From Flavobacterium ammoniigenes (GTDB taxonomy: Bacteria > Bacteroidota > Bacteroidia > Flavobacteriales > Flavobacteriaceae): a stretch of DNA of 64,000 bases. The stretch lies in contig NZ_AP025184.1 of the NCBI RefSeq assembly GCF_020886055.1, positions 1,178,001 through 1,242,000 on the forward strand, read 5' to 3'. Position numbers and translations under genes: made by a program. The notes beneath the pieces are model-generated. The model searched no databases. It was given only the letters and a program-made list of their open reading frames with translations, and had not been told where the DNA came from. Below, piece after piece: positions 7,880-16,095 of this stretch. The stretch's first letter is position 1. Each line of letters opens with the position of its first letter.

Positions 7880-8620
7880 TTAGAATTCTAATTTTTTCTT
7901 TCTCAATTCGAAGTTTTGTCCCAAATACACGCGACGAACCATTTCGTCTTCGACTAATTCCTCGGGAATACCTGCTTTCAAAATCCCACCTTCAAACATC
8001 AAATAGGTTTTGTCTGTAATGGCTAGTGTTTCTTGAACATTATGATCGGTAATTAAGATACCAATATTTTTATTTTTTAATTGAGCTACAATGCGCTGAA
8101 TGTCTTCTACTGCAACTGGATCCACACCTGCAAAAGGTTCGTCCAATAAGATGAACTTGGGGTCAGTGGCCAAACAACGTGCAATTTCAGTACGACGTCT
8201 TTCTCCTCCAGACAATAAATCACCTCGGTTAGTACGAATGTGTTCCAAACTGAATTCGGATATCAAACTTTCCATCTTGGCTTCTTGTTCGGCTTTGGAT
8301 AAAGAGGTCAATTGTAACACACTTAGAATATTATCTTCAATACTTAGTTTTCTAAAAACAGAAGCTTCTTGAGCTAAATATCCAATTCCGGCTTGAGCTC
8401 TTTTGTACATAGGATAATCTGTAATGTCCAAATTATCTAAATGAATGCTCCCTGAATTAGGCTTTACCAATCCTACAATCATGTAAAAAGAAGTCGTTTT
8501 ACCCGCTCCGTTTGGACCTAAGAGACCTACAATTTCGCCTTGGTTTACTTCCACCGAAATCCCTTTCACGACACTGCGGCCTTTGTAGGTTTTTACCAAA
8601 TTATCTGCTCTTAATATCAT
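7880..8620 (-). CDS. lptB: LPS export ABC transporter ATP-binding protein
   Basis: LptB is the ATPase that powers extraction of lipopolysaccharide from the inner membrane through LptFG. The 246-residue product has Walker A GPNGAGKT at 35-42, the Q-loop region YLAQEASVF, the ABC signature LLSGGERRR, Walker B FILLDEPFAGVDP and the switch His in ITDHNVQETL. YLAQEASVFRKL and the GERRR signature are typical of LptB rather than other ABC ATPases. It is separated by 52 nt from the upstream carboxymuconolactone-decarboxylase-like gene and belongs with kdsD, which supplies the Kdo part of the same lipid. Confidence 0.94.
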   Translation of the reverse strand: MILRADNLVKTYKGRSVVKGISVEVNQGEIVGLLGPNGAGKTTSFYMIVGLVKPNSGSIHLDNLDITDYPMYKRAQAGIGYLAQEASVFRKLSIEDNILSVLQLTSLSKAEQEAKMESLISEFSLEHIRTNRGDLLSGGERRRTEIARCLATDPKFILLDEPFAGVDPVAVEDIQRIVAQLKNKNIGILITDHNVQETLAITDKTYLMFEGGILKAGIPEELVEDEMVRRVYLGQNFELRKKKLEF

Positions 8621-8672
8621 TTCTAAAGGTGTAAATTATTCAATTCGTAAATGTAACAATTGAATTGATTTA

Positions 8673-9020
8673 TTATTGATTACTCTCTAATGCTTCCCAG
8701 AATTCATAAGCTCTGCGCAAATGCGGGACTACAATGGTTCCGCCAACCAAAGTGGCAATCCCCATAGCTTCCATCATTTCTTCTTTGGTTACTCCTTCTT
8801 TGTAACTGGTTTCCAAATGGTATTTCACGCAATCATCGCAACGCAAAACAGCAGAAGCTACTAGACCTAAAAGCTCTTTGGTCTTTACATCCAAAGCGCC
8901 TTCAGCATAGGCATTGGTATCCAAGTTAAAAATACGCTTTACTATTTTATTATTGTCTGCCAATAATTTCTCGTTCATTTTAGAACGGTACTCATTAAAT
9001 TCTTGAACGATATCAGCCAT
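8673..9020 (-). CDS. Carboxymuconolactone decarboxylase/AhpD-like protein
   Basis: The 115-residue product is an all-helical AhpD-like protein with C61xxC64 and H68 in LRCDDCVKYH, the redox/proton-relay motif of this superfamily, followed by the conserved EEMMEAMGIATLVGG helix. Such proteins act as peroxidase partners or small decarboxylases; without a substrate the exact reaction cannot be named. It starts eight bases inside the end of tatC, which implies translational coupling. The same position beside tatC is, to my knowledge, common in Flavobacteriia. Confidence 0.85.
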   Translation of the reverse strand: MADIVQEFNEYRSKMNEKLLADNNKIVKRIFNLDTNAYAEGALDVKTKELLGLVASAVLRCDDCVKYHLETSYKEGVTKEEMMEAMGIATLVGGTIVVPHLRRAYEFWEALESNQ

Positions 9021-9828
9021 TTGCTTTGTCTTTATTTCGGATTACAATTTTAGAAATCAAAATACTTGCTTCATAAATTAATAACATTGGGATAGTCACA
9101 ATAATTTGACTCACCACATCTGGAGGAGTCACGATAGCGGCTACAATCAAAATTACAATCACAGCATATTTCCAGTATTTTCGTAAGAAGGTTGGTGTTA
9201 CCAATCCTAATTTGGTTAAAAAGTAAATGATGATCGGTAATTCAAAAAACAATCCACAGGCGATCACACTGGTTTTAAGCATACCAATATACGAATCCAC
9301 ACTGAATTGATTTTTAATCACATCGCTGACCGTAAAGGTCGCGAAAAAGTTAACCGACATGGGTACGATGACAAAATAGCCAAACAAAACTCCCATAAAG
9401 AATAGAATGGACGACGTAAACACAAATAGTTTCGCATGCTTTTTTTCTTTTTCGTACAGAGCTGGGCTAATAAATTGCCAGATTTGCCATAAAATAAATG
9501 GAAATGCCAATATAAAACCGGCGGTGATGCAAGTCCAAACTAGAATGTTGATTTGCCCTTCCATATTGGTATTTTGAATGATGAAGGCCATATCTGTAAC
9601 ACAAATACTATCGGCAAACCCCAGCTGATGGGATAAATCACAAAATAATTGATAGGTTATAAAATCGGCTTTGGTTGGGCCAAAAATAACATCATTAAAA
9701 ATAAAGTCGCTTACAAAAAAAGTTACGGTAGCCATAACAAGAATGGCAATCGTACTTTTAACTAATAACCATCTCAGTTCTTCTAGATGGTCCAAAAACG
9801 ACATTTCGTTTAAATCTTTCTTCGCCAT
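9013..9828 (-). CDS. tatC: Twin-arginine translocase subunit TatC
   Basis: TatC is the membrane receptor of the Tat pathway and binds twin-arginine signal peptides of folded exported proteins. The 271-residue product starts with the family hallmark SFLDHLEELRW, has six membrane helices and contains the conserved periplasmic and helix stretches FxLAFPFILWQIWxFxSPALYEKEK in condensed form and the Pro-rich LFFELPIIIYFL. It carries a longer first periplasmic loop (about residues 45-90) than E. coli TatC, as in other Bacteroidota. tatA is not adjacent. The ATG overlaps the kdsD stop by one base. Confidence 0.95.
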   Translation of the reverse strand: MAKKDLNEMSFLDHLEELRWLLVKSTIAILVMATVTFFVSDFIFNDVIFGPTKADFITYQLFCDLSHQLGFADSICVTDMAFIIQNTNMEGQINILVWTCITAGFILAFPFILWQIWQFISPALYEKEKKHAKLFVFTSSILFFMGVLFGYFVIVPMSVNFFATFTVSDVIKNQFSVDSYIGMLKTSVIACGLFFELPIIIYFLTKLGLVTPTFLRKYWKYAVIVILIVAAIVTPPDVVSQIIVTIPMLLIYEASILISKIVIRNKDKANG

Positions 9829-10793
9829 TATATAATTCCCTCTTTTAAAATATCGTGTAAATGCAATACGCCTTTGAATTCTGAATCGTCTACCACAATC
9901 AGTTGCGTGATTTTAAAGTTTTCCATCATGTGAAACGCATCAATTACCATCGCTTCTGAGGTGGTGGTTTTTGGGTTTTTAGTCATAATGTCTTGAGCCG
10001 TTACTTCAGCAAAAGAATCTCTTTCGTTCAACATGCGTCGGATATCTCCATCTGTGATAATTCCGATAACTTTGTTGTTTTCTACCACAGCAGTAACTCC
10101 TAAGCGTTTTTCGGAAATTTCAAAAATTACTTTTTTGATAGGTGCATCTGGCGCAACAATGGGTTTCAACGAATTCTCTAACATATCTTTGACGCGAAGC
10201 AACAGTTTTTTTCCTAAAGCGCCTCCTGGATGATACACCGCAAAATCTTCCGCTTTGAAATCGCGCATTTCCATCAAACATACGGCTAAAGCATCACCCA
10301 TCACCAATTGGGCTGTGGTACTATTGGTTGGTGCCAAATTATTCGGACAAGATTCGCTATCTACTGTAGTGTTTAACACAATATCCGATCCTTGCGCTAA
10401 AAACGAACTCATATTGCCAGTGATGGCGATCAAAATATTGTCGAAACGTTTTAATAAAGGAACCAAAACTTTGATTTCAGGGCTATTTCCGCTTTTTGAA
10501 ATACAAATCACCACATCATCTTTTTGCAGCATGCCCAGGTCACCATGAATGGCTTCGGCGGCGTGTAAAAAAAGCGAAGGTGTTCCTGTCGAATTGAAGC
10601 TGGCTACCATTTTCTGAGCAATGATAGCACTTTTGCCAATTCCAGTCACTACTAATCGTCCTTTGGATTGGTAAATTTTTTCTACCGCTGCTACAAAATT
10701 AGCGTCTAGTAAATCAGCTAGTTTTGAGATGGATAGACTCTCAGAGAGAATCGTTTTTTTGGCACTGGCCAATATATTTGATATTGTTGTCAA
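9828..10793 (-). CDS. kdsD: D-arabinose 5-phosphate isomerase (KpsF/GutQ family)
   Basis: KdsD interconverts ribulose 5-phosphate and arabinose 5-phosphate, the first step of Kdo synthesis for LPS. The product of about 321 residues has an N-terminal SIS domain (GIGKSA, SxNSTGTPSLFLHAAEA, HGDLGML, ISKSGNSPE) and two C-terminal CBS domains. No ATG fits: the open frame reaches an ATG at 10859, but the extra residues are not family-like and overlap a -7 box. The TTG at 10793 giving (M)TTISNILASAKK is preferred and matches the usual length. It is the first gene of the tatC/lptB operon and divergent from recQ. Confidence 0.9.
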   Translation of the reverse strand: MTTISNILASAKKTILSESLSISKLADLLDANFVAAVEKIYQSKGRLVVTGIGKSAIIAQKMVASFNSTGTPSLFLHAAEAIHGDLGMLQKDDVVICISKSGNSPEIKVLVPLLKRFDNILIAITGNMSSFLAQGSDIVLNTTVDSESCPNNLAPTNSTTAQLVMGDALAVCLMEMRDFKAEDFAVYHPGGALGKKLLLRVKDMLENSLKPIVAPDAPIKKVIFEISEKRLGVTAVVENNKVIGIITDGDIRRMLNERDSFAEVTAQDIMTKNPKTTTSEAMVIDAFHMMENFKITQLIVVDDSEFKGVLHLHDILKEGII

Positions 10794-10808
10794 AACAGAA
10801 TAGTTAAA

Positions 10809-10839
10809 TTTGTGTTTGTAAAAGAAAATAGTATCTTTA
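10809..10839 (+). promoter_or_regulatory. Putative recQ promoter (-33/-7)
   Basis: TTTG at 10809-10812 is followed after 19 nt by TATCTTTA at 10832-10839, one mismatch from TAnnTTTG. The recQ ATG is at 10878. Confidence 0.45.
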
Positions 10840-10846
10840 TGTGGTG

Positions 10847-10854
10847 CAAATTTA
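10847..10854 (-). promoter_or_regulatory. Putative -7 box of the kdsD operon
   Basis: The minus strand reads TAAATTTG, an exact TAnnTTTG match about 54 nt before the proposed TTG start at 10793. It overlaps the recQ promoter region in the other direction, so the two genes share an 84-bp divergent control region. Confidence 0.45.
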
Positions 10855-10877
10855 TACAAAATACCACATAGTAAATA

Positions 10878-13073
10878 ATGAATTCAAACGAAATTGATAT
10901 CCATAAAGAATTAAAGAAGTATTTTGGCTTCGGACAATTCAAAGGACTGCAAGAACCTGTAATTAAAAGTATTCTCAATAAAGAAAATACTTTTGTAATT
11001 ATGCCCACGGGAGGCGGTAAATCACTTTGTTACCAATTGCCTGCCTTGATTCAAGAAGGTACTGCCATTGTAGTGTCTCCATTAATTGCTTTAATGAAAA
11101 ATCAAGTAGATGCTATTCGAAGTTTGTCTTCTGAAAACGGCATTGCTCATGTGTTGAATTCTTCTTTAACAAAAACCGAAATTACACAGGTAAAAAATGA
11201 TATTACTGCGGGTATTACCAAATTGTTGTATGTTGCCCCAGAATCCCTAACCAAAGACGAATACGTTCAATTTCTTCAATCGGTTAAAGTATCTTTTGTT
11301 GCTATAGACGAAGCCCATTGTATTTCAGAATGGGGTCATGATTTTAGACCGGAATATCGAAATTTACGACACATTATCAAACAATTGGGCGATGTTCCCA
11401 TTATTGGTTTGACCGCTACGGCTACACCAAAAGTGCAAGAGGATATCTTGAAAAACTTGGACATGTCAGACGCAACTACTTATAAAGCGTCTTTCAACCG
11501 ACCTAATTTATATTACGAAGTACGTACTAAAACGAAAAATATCGAATCGGATATCATTCGTTTTATCAAACAAAATAAAGGAAAGTCAGGAATTATCTAT
11601 TGTTTAAGCCGTAAGAAGGTAGAAGCAATTGCCGAGGTGTTACAGGTAAATGGGATAAGTGCAGTGCCGTATCATGCTGGTTTAGATGCTAAAACCAGAG
11701 CCAAACACCAAGATATGTTTTTGATGGAAGATGTGGAAGTGGTTGTGGCAACTATTGCTTTTGGTATGGGAATCGACAAACCGGATGTGCGTTTTGTAAT
11801 TCATCATGACATTCCAAAATCTTTAGAAAGTTATTACCAAGAAACGGGTCGTGCAGGTCGCGATGGAGGAGAAGGTCATTGTTTGGCGTATTATTCGTAC
11901 AAAGACGTAGAGAAATTAGAAAAATTCATGTCGGGCAAACCAGTCGCTGAACAAGAAATTGGATTTGCATTATTACAAGAAGTAGTGGCCTATGCCGAAA
12001 CTTCAATGTCAAGACGTAAATTTTTATTGCATTATTTTGGTGAAGAATTCGATAGCGAAACGGGAGAAGGTGCTGACATGGATGACAATGTTCGCAATCC
12101 GAAAAACAAAGTCGAAGCCAAAAACCAAGTCGTGCAATTACTCCAAGTGGTAAGAGATACTAAACATTTATATAAGTCTAAAGAAGTAGTCTTTACTTTG
12201 ATAGGTCGAGTAAATGCTGTGATTAAAGCACACAAAACCGATTCACAATCCTTTTTTGGCTGTGGTGCCGATCAAGATGAAAAATATTGGATGGCTTTGT
12301 TACGCCAAGTCTTGGTAGAAGGGTATTTAGCCAAAGATATTGAAACCTACGGTATCGTAAAAATCACGGACAAAGGATTGGATTTTATTAAAAATCCAGT
12401 TTCCTTCATGATGTCGGAAGATCATGAATACAATGAAAGCGAAGACGACGCAATTGTAAGTGCAGCCAGTTCCTCTGGAACTGCTGATGAAGCTTTGATG
12501 GCCATGTTGCGAGAATTGCGTAAGAAAGAAGCGAAAACAATAGGTGTACCACCTTTTGTGGTGTTTCAAGACCCATCATTGGAAGATATGGCGTTGAAGT
12601 ACCCTATTTCTTTGGAAGAATTAACGAATATCCACGGAGTGGGTGAAGGTAAAGCCAAGAAATATGGAGCCCCTTTTGTAGCTTTAATAAATCGTTATGT
12701 AGAAGACAACGATATCATACGTCCAGATGATTTAGTGGTAAAATCTACCGGAGTCAATTCGGCGAATAAATTGTACATCATTCAAAATATCGATCGAAAA
12801 TTATCACTAGATGATATTGCTTCCGCCAAAGGGATGTCGATGGATGATTTGATTAAGGAAATGGAGCAGATCGTATATTCGGGTACCAAATTGAATATCA
12901 AATATTGGATTGACGACATGTTAGACGACGATCAGCAAGAAGAAATTCATGAGTATTTTATGGAATCAGACTCTGACAAAATAGAAGATGCGCTGAAAGA
13001 ATTTGATGGGGAATTCGATATTGATGAATTGCGTTTGATGCGTATTAAATTCATTAGTGAAGTAGCCAACTAA
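10878..13073 (+). CDS. recQ: ATP-dependent DNA helicase RecQ without the zinc-site cysteines
   Basis: RecQ is a 3'-5' helicase for recombination repair and fork rescue. The 731-residue product has Walker A MPTGGGKS (K48), IDEAHCISEWGHDFRP, SFNRPNLYYE, GIDKPDVRFVIHHD and QETGRAGRDG, then RQC-like and HRDC-like (EELTNIHGVGEGKAKKYG) regions and an extra acidic C-terminus. The zinc subdomain normally has four Cys (CRR...CxxCxxC); here the stretch reads MSRRKFLLHYFGE from residue 377 with S378, and GEGADMDDN at 396-404, with no Cys. The surrounding YFGE context is kept, so this is replacement rather than deletion. Length exceeds E. coli RecQ (609) because of the C-terminal extension. Confidence 0.95.
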   Translation: MNSNEIDIHKELKKYFGFGQFKGLQEPVIKSILNKENTFVIMPTGGGKSLCYQLPALIQEGTAIVVSPLIALMKNQVDAIRSLSSENGIAHVLNSSLTKTEITQVKNDITAGITKLLYVAPESLTKDEYVQFLQSVKVSFVAIDEAHCISEWGHDFRPEYRNLRHIIKQLGDVPIIGLTATATPKVQEDILKNLDMSDATTYKASFNRPNLYYEVRTKTKNIESDIIRFIKQNKGKSGIIYCLSRKKVEAIAEVLQVNGISAVPYHAGLDAKTRAKHQDMFLMEDVEVVVATIAFGMGIDKPDVRFVIHHDIPKSLESYYQETGRAGRDGGEGHCLAYYSYKDVEKLEKFMSGKPVAEQEIGFALLQEVVAYAETSMSRRKFLLHYFGEEFDSETGEGADMDDNVRNPKNKVEAKNQVVQLLQVVRDTKHLYKSKEVVFTLIGRVNAVIKAHKTDSQSFFGCGADQDEKYWMALLRQVLVEGYLAKDIETYGIVKITDKGLDFIKNPVSFMMSEDHEYNESEDDAIVSAASSSGTADEALMAMLRELRKKEAKTIGVPPFVVFQDPSLEDMALKYPISLEELTNIHGVGEGKAKKYGAPFVALINRYVEDNDIIRPDDLVVKSTGVNSANKLYIIQNIDRKLSLDDIASAKGMSMDDLIKEMEQIVYSGTKLNIKYWIDDMLDDDQQEEIHEYFMESDSDKIEDALKEFDGEFDIDELRLMRIKFISEVAN

Positions 13074-13313
13074 TTACTCTTGGTACACTTCTCCTCGATG
13101 CGGTTTCAAAGCATCGCGAACGGCAATCATGTATGCATCAGTTACCACCATATACGCAATAGCATGCATTTCATTCTGTATTTCAAATCCAGTAATTTGA
13201 AGAGGTAATCTTTCTATCTCAATATATTCTTTAAGATGAATTTCGTGGTGTTTGGCAGTTTTTGCCGATGCAGGTCCTCTAAAATCCCAAATTAATTTAA
13301 TTTTTCTTTCCAT
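13074..13313 (-). CDS. Conserved small hypothetical protein (79 residues)
   Basis: I do not assign a function. The 79-residue product starts MERKIKLIWDFRGP and looks like a small soluble alpha/beta protein with two histidine-containing stretches (AKHHEIHLKEY, NEMHAIAYMVV). The open frame extends up to 13385, but a TACCTTTG box lies upstream of the ATG at 13313 and the extra residues are poor, so the shorter start is used. Its stop codon abuts the stop of recQ with no spacer, so the two genes are strictly tail to tail. Confidence 0.65.
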   Translation of the reverse strand: MERKIKLIWDFRGPASAKTAKHHEIHLKEYIEIERLPLQITGFEIQNEMHAIAYMVVTDAYMIAVRDALKPHRGEVYQE

Positions 13314-13331
13314 TTTTGTACCATTGAACGA

Positions 13332-13339
13332 CAAAGGTA
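13332..13339 (-). promoter_or_regulatory. Putative -7 box of the 79-residue protein gene
   Basis: The minus strand reads TACCTTTG, a TAnnTTTG match 19 nt before the ATG at 13313, inside the longer open frame. Confidence 0.45.
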
Positions 13340-13395
13340 CAAACTCTCTTATGAAATGGATGCTATTTTCATAGACCGAATTCACTTCAAAATGT

Positions 13396-13403
13396 TATTT
13401 TTG
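13396..13403 (+). promoter_or_regulatory. Putative -7 box of the FAD oxidoreductase gene
   Basis: TATTTTTG lies 47 nt before the ATG at 13450. No TTG is present at the ideal upstream spacing. Confidence 0.4.
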
Positions 13404-13449
13404 TGGGCTGTTGTGCCAAAAGGGTGCCACCAATATAAATTACTAATTA

Positions 13450-15012
13450 ATGCCTCAAGAACTTTTACTTCAAGTTAGTCCTGAAATTGCAGCCGATGGC
13501 GCTTTGCTACAACAGTATTTGTCCAAACAAATAAAGGTTGGAGTAAACGATATTCAACATGTTACTATTTTGAAACGTTCTATTGATGCGCGTCAAAAAG
13601 CCATTAAGATCAATTTGAAAGTGGTCATTTATTTACAAGGAGAATTGATTCAAGAGCCAACCATTTCACTTCCCGATTATCCTAATGTAACCAACAAGCA
13701 AGAAGTAATAGTTGTAGGCGCTGGGCCAGCAGGACTTTTTGCAGCTTTGCAATTAATTGAATTGGGTTTGCGACCTATTTTGGTCGAAAGAGGAAAGGAT
13801 GTTCGTGGACGTCGTCGGGATTTAAAAGCCATTAATCGTGATCATATTGTGAATGAAGATTCTAACTATTGTTTTGGCGAAGGTGGGGCAGGAACTTATT
13901 CTGATGGAAAGCTGTATACGCGTTCTAAAAAGCGAGGCGATGTGACTCGAATCCTGGAATTATTAGTTGCTTTTGGCGCTACACCTGATATTTTGGTCGA
14001 TGCTCATCCTCATATTGGAACGAATAAACTTCCTCAAATTATACAGGATATTCGTGAAAAGATTATCGAATGTGGCGGGCAGGTTTTATTTGAAACCCGC
14101 GTTACTGATATTGTGATTAAAAACAATGAAGTTCAAGGTGTAGTCACTCAAAAAGGAGATACAATTTCGGCTAATAAACTGATATTGGCTACTGGACATT
14201 CGGCTCGTGATATATTTGAATTGTTGGATCGTAAAAAAGTATTTATTGAAGCGAAGCCTTTCGCTTTGGGTGTTAGAGCTGAACATCCCCAATCGTTAAT
14301 TGACAGTATTCAATACAGTTGCGATTACCGTGGCGACCATTTACCACCCGCTCCTTATTCCATTGTCAAACAAGTTGGAGGTCGTGGGATGTATTCATTT
14401 TGTATGTGCCCCGGAGGTGTTATTGCACCTTGTGCGACCAGTCCAGGCGAAGTGGTGACTAATGGTTGGTCACCTTCCAAAAGAGATCAGGCAACGGCCA
14501 ATTCGGGAATTGTCATCGAATTGAAGTTGGAAGATTTCAAACCTTTTGAAAAGTTTGGTCCTTTGGCTGGAATGGAATTTCAAAAGAATATTGAGCAAAA
14601 AGCCTGGCATTTGGCAGGAGAGACGCAACGTGTTCCTGCACAACGAATGGTTGATTTTGCACAAAATAAAGTATCCTCAAGTATACCTGCAACCTCTTAT
14701 GTACCTGGAACAACTTCGGTTGAAATGGGGCAGGTATTTCCTGGGTTTTTAAGTCAGATTCTACGCGAAGGATTTACCGAGTTTGGTAAATCGATGAAAG
14801 GATATTTGACTAACGAAGCCATTTTGCACGCACCAGAATCGCGTACTTCGTCGCCAGTTAGAATTCCAAGAGATGGGATTAGTTTGGAGCATTTGCAAAT
14901 CAAAGGGCTCTATCCTTGTGGGGAAGGGGCAGGCTATGCAGGCGGAATTATCTCTGCTGCTATTGATGGTGAAAAATGTGCCTTGAAAATTGCAGAAAGT
15001 TTAAATCTCTAA
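13450..15012 (+). CDS. FAD-dependent oxidoreductase (NAD/FAD-utilising dehydrogenase family)
   Basis: The 520-residue product has an N-terminal domain of about 90 residues, then the dinucleotide site VVGAGPAGLFAALQL, an acidic strand end VERG, the stretch CFGEGGAGTYSDGKLYTR, and a C-terminal FAD motif GLYPCGEGAGYAGGI. This is the architecture of the YP_-type uncharacterised FAD-dependent dehydrogenases (COG2509-like), whose substrate is unknown. It is soluble and lacks a signal peptide. It ends one base before the stop of the GH130 gene on the other strand, without an intervening terminator. Confidence 0.85.
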   Translation: MPQELLLQVSPEIAADGALLQQYLSKQIKVGVNDIQHVTILKRSIDARQKAIKINLKVVIYLQGELIQEPTISLPDYPNVTNKQEVIVVGAGPAGLFAALQLIELGLRPILVERGKDVRGRRRDLKAINRDHIVNEDSNYCFGEGGAGTYSDGKLYTRSKKRGDVTRILELLVAFGATPDILVDAHPHIGTNKLPQIIQDIREKIIECGGQVLFETRVTDIVIKNNEVQGVVTQKGDTISANKLILATGHSARDIFELLDRKKVFIEAKPFALGVRAEHPQSLIDSIQYSCDYRGDHLPPAPYSIVKQVGGRGMYSFCMCPGGVIAPCATSPGEVVTNGWSPSKRDQATANSGIVIELKLEDFKPFEKFGPLAGMEFQKNIEQKAWHLAGETQRVPAQRMVDFAQNKVSSSIPATSYVPGTTSVEMGQVFPGFLSQILREGFTEFGKSMKGYLTNEAILHAPESRTSSPVRIPRDGISLEHLQIKGLYPCGEGAGYAGGIISAAIDGEKCALKIAESLNL

Positions 15013-16080
15013 CTAATTATTGCGAACCGCAACTGCTATTTTTGAGTCGGCAGTACCGTAGTATAAAAACCATTTGTTTTTAAAGAAAACCAATCCTTCT
15101 ACAAAACACACTTCGTTTACTTCACCCATTTTTTCATAGGGTTTGTCAGGATGGATAAAATAACTTTGTGTACGGTCTATTAACTTATAGGGTTGGTTTT
15201 TATCAAATAAAGCTTGGCCTGCAGCGTAGGTAAATTTTGGTAATTCAGAGGTATTGAAATTGGCCGCATTACTACCATTATAAATTAAAACGATTCCTTC
15301 TTTTTGCAATAAAGCAAAGGGTCCTGGCTCTACCAATCGACTATCAAAATACCCCATTCTAGGGTGAAGTACACTAATCATTTTTTGAGTTTCTTCATTG
15401 ATTGCGGCCTGCCAATGAATCAAGTCTTCCGAATAGGCCATAAACAAATCGGTATCACCAAAATACATCCAATACTTAGAATTGATTTTTGTAGCTACGA
15501 TTTTATTGCCTTTTCGTTCTCCTACAATCGCACCTGATTTTGCCCAAAGGTCCTTGTATTTTTCGTCTTTCAAAACCAAGCCTTGTTTGGTCCAATGATT
15601 TAAATCGGTGGAAGTTGCAAAACACAATCGTGCGATTTTTCCATCATAAGAAGTATAGGTCATGATATATGAACCGTCTGGACATTCAATTACTCTTGGA
15701 TCTTCGACTCCGCCTTTCCATTCGTAGCCCTTCATGTTGTCATTGTCGGGGAAAAAGATAGGTTCGGATTCTTTTTTAAAATGTAAACCATCTTCGCTTA
15801 TCGCCAATCCTAAACGAGAAGTCATTTGGTTGTCTTGCGCTCGATAGATAAGATATACTTTATTGTCCTTTACAATGGCTGATGGATTCAATACATTGCG
15901 TTCTTCCCAATTGACTAGCTTGTTGCTCACGGGACAGCTAAACGATTGTTTTATATCTGGCGAAAGAATAGGGTTGATGCTATCTACTTTGACAAAATCA
16001 ATTAGAGCCCATTTTTGTTGTTGAGCGAAAACTGAGAATGCGCCTTGTAAAATCAAGAATAAACCAATTAGGTTTTTCAT
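15013..16080 (-). CDS. Exported GH130-family glycosidase/phosphorylase
   Basis: GH130 enzymes cleave or phosphorolyse beta-mannosides; which reaction applies here cannot be read. The 355-residue product has a signal peptide (about 1-19, ending FAQQ) and five-bladed propeller stretches: NWEERNVLNPSAIV, YLIYRAQD, the GVEDPRV segment with the conserved Glu-Asp, SRLVEPGPFAL, IYNGSNAANF and the final VEGLVFFKNKWFLYYGTAD. Export suggests action on an oligosaccharide in the periplasm or outside. It follows the M20 gene after 15 bases on the same strand, so both are probably one transcript. Confidence 0.85.
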   Translation of the reverse strand: MKNLIGLFLILQGAFSVFAQQQKWALIDFVKVDSINPILSPDIKQSFSCPVSNKLVNWEERNVLNPSAIVKDNKVYLIYRAQDNQMTSRLGLAISEDGLHFKKESEPIFFPDNDNMKGYEWKGGVEDPRVIECPDGSYIMTYTSYDGKIARLCFATSTDLNHWTKQGLVLKDEKYKDLWAKSGAIVGERKGNKIVATKINSKYWMYFGDTDLFMAYSEDLIHWQAAINEETQKMISVLHPRMGYFDSRLVEPGPFALLQKEGIVLIYNGSNAANFNTSELPKFTYAAGQALFDKNQPYKLIDRTQSYFIHPDKPYEKMGEVNEVCFVEGLVFFKNKWFLYYGTADSKIAVAVRNN

Positions 16081-16095
16081 ACACGTAGAGTTGAA

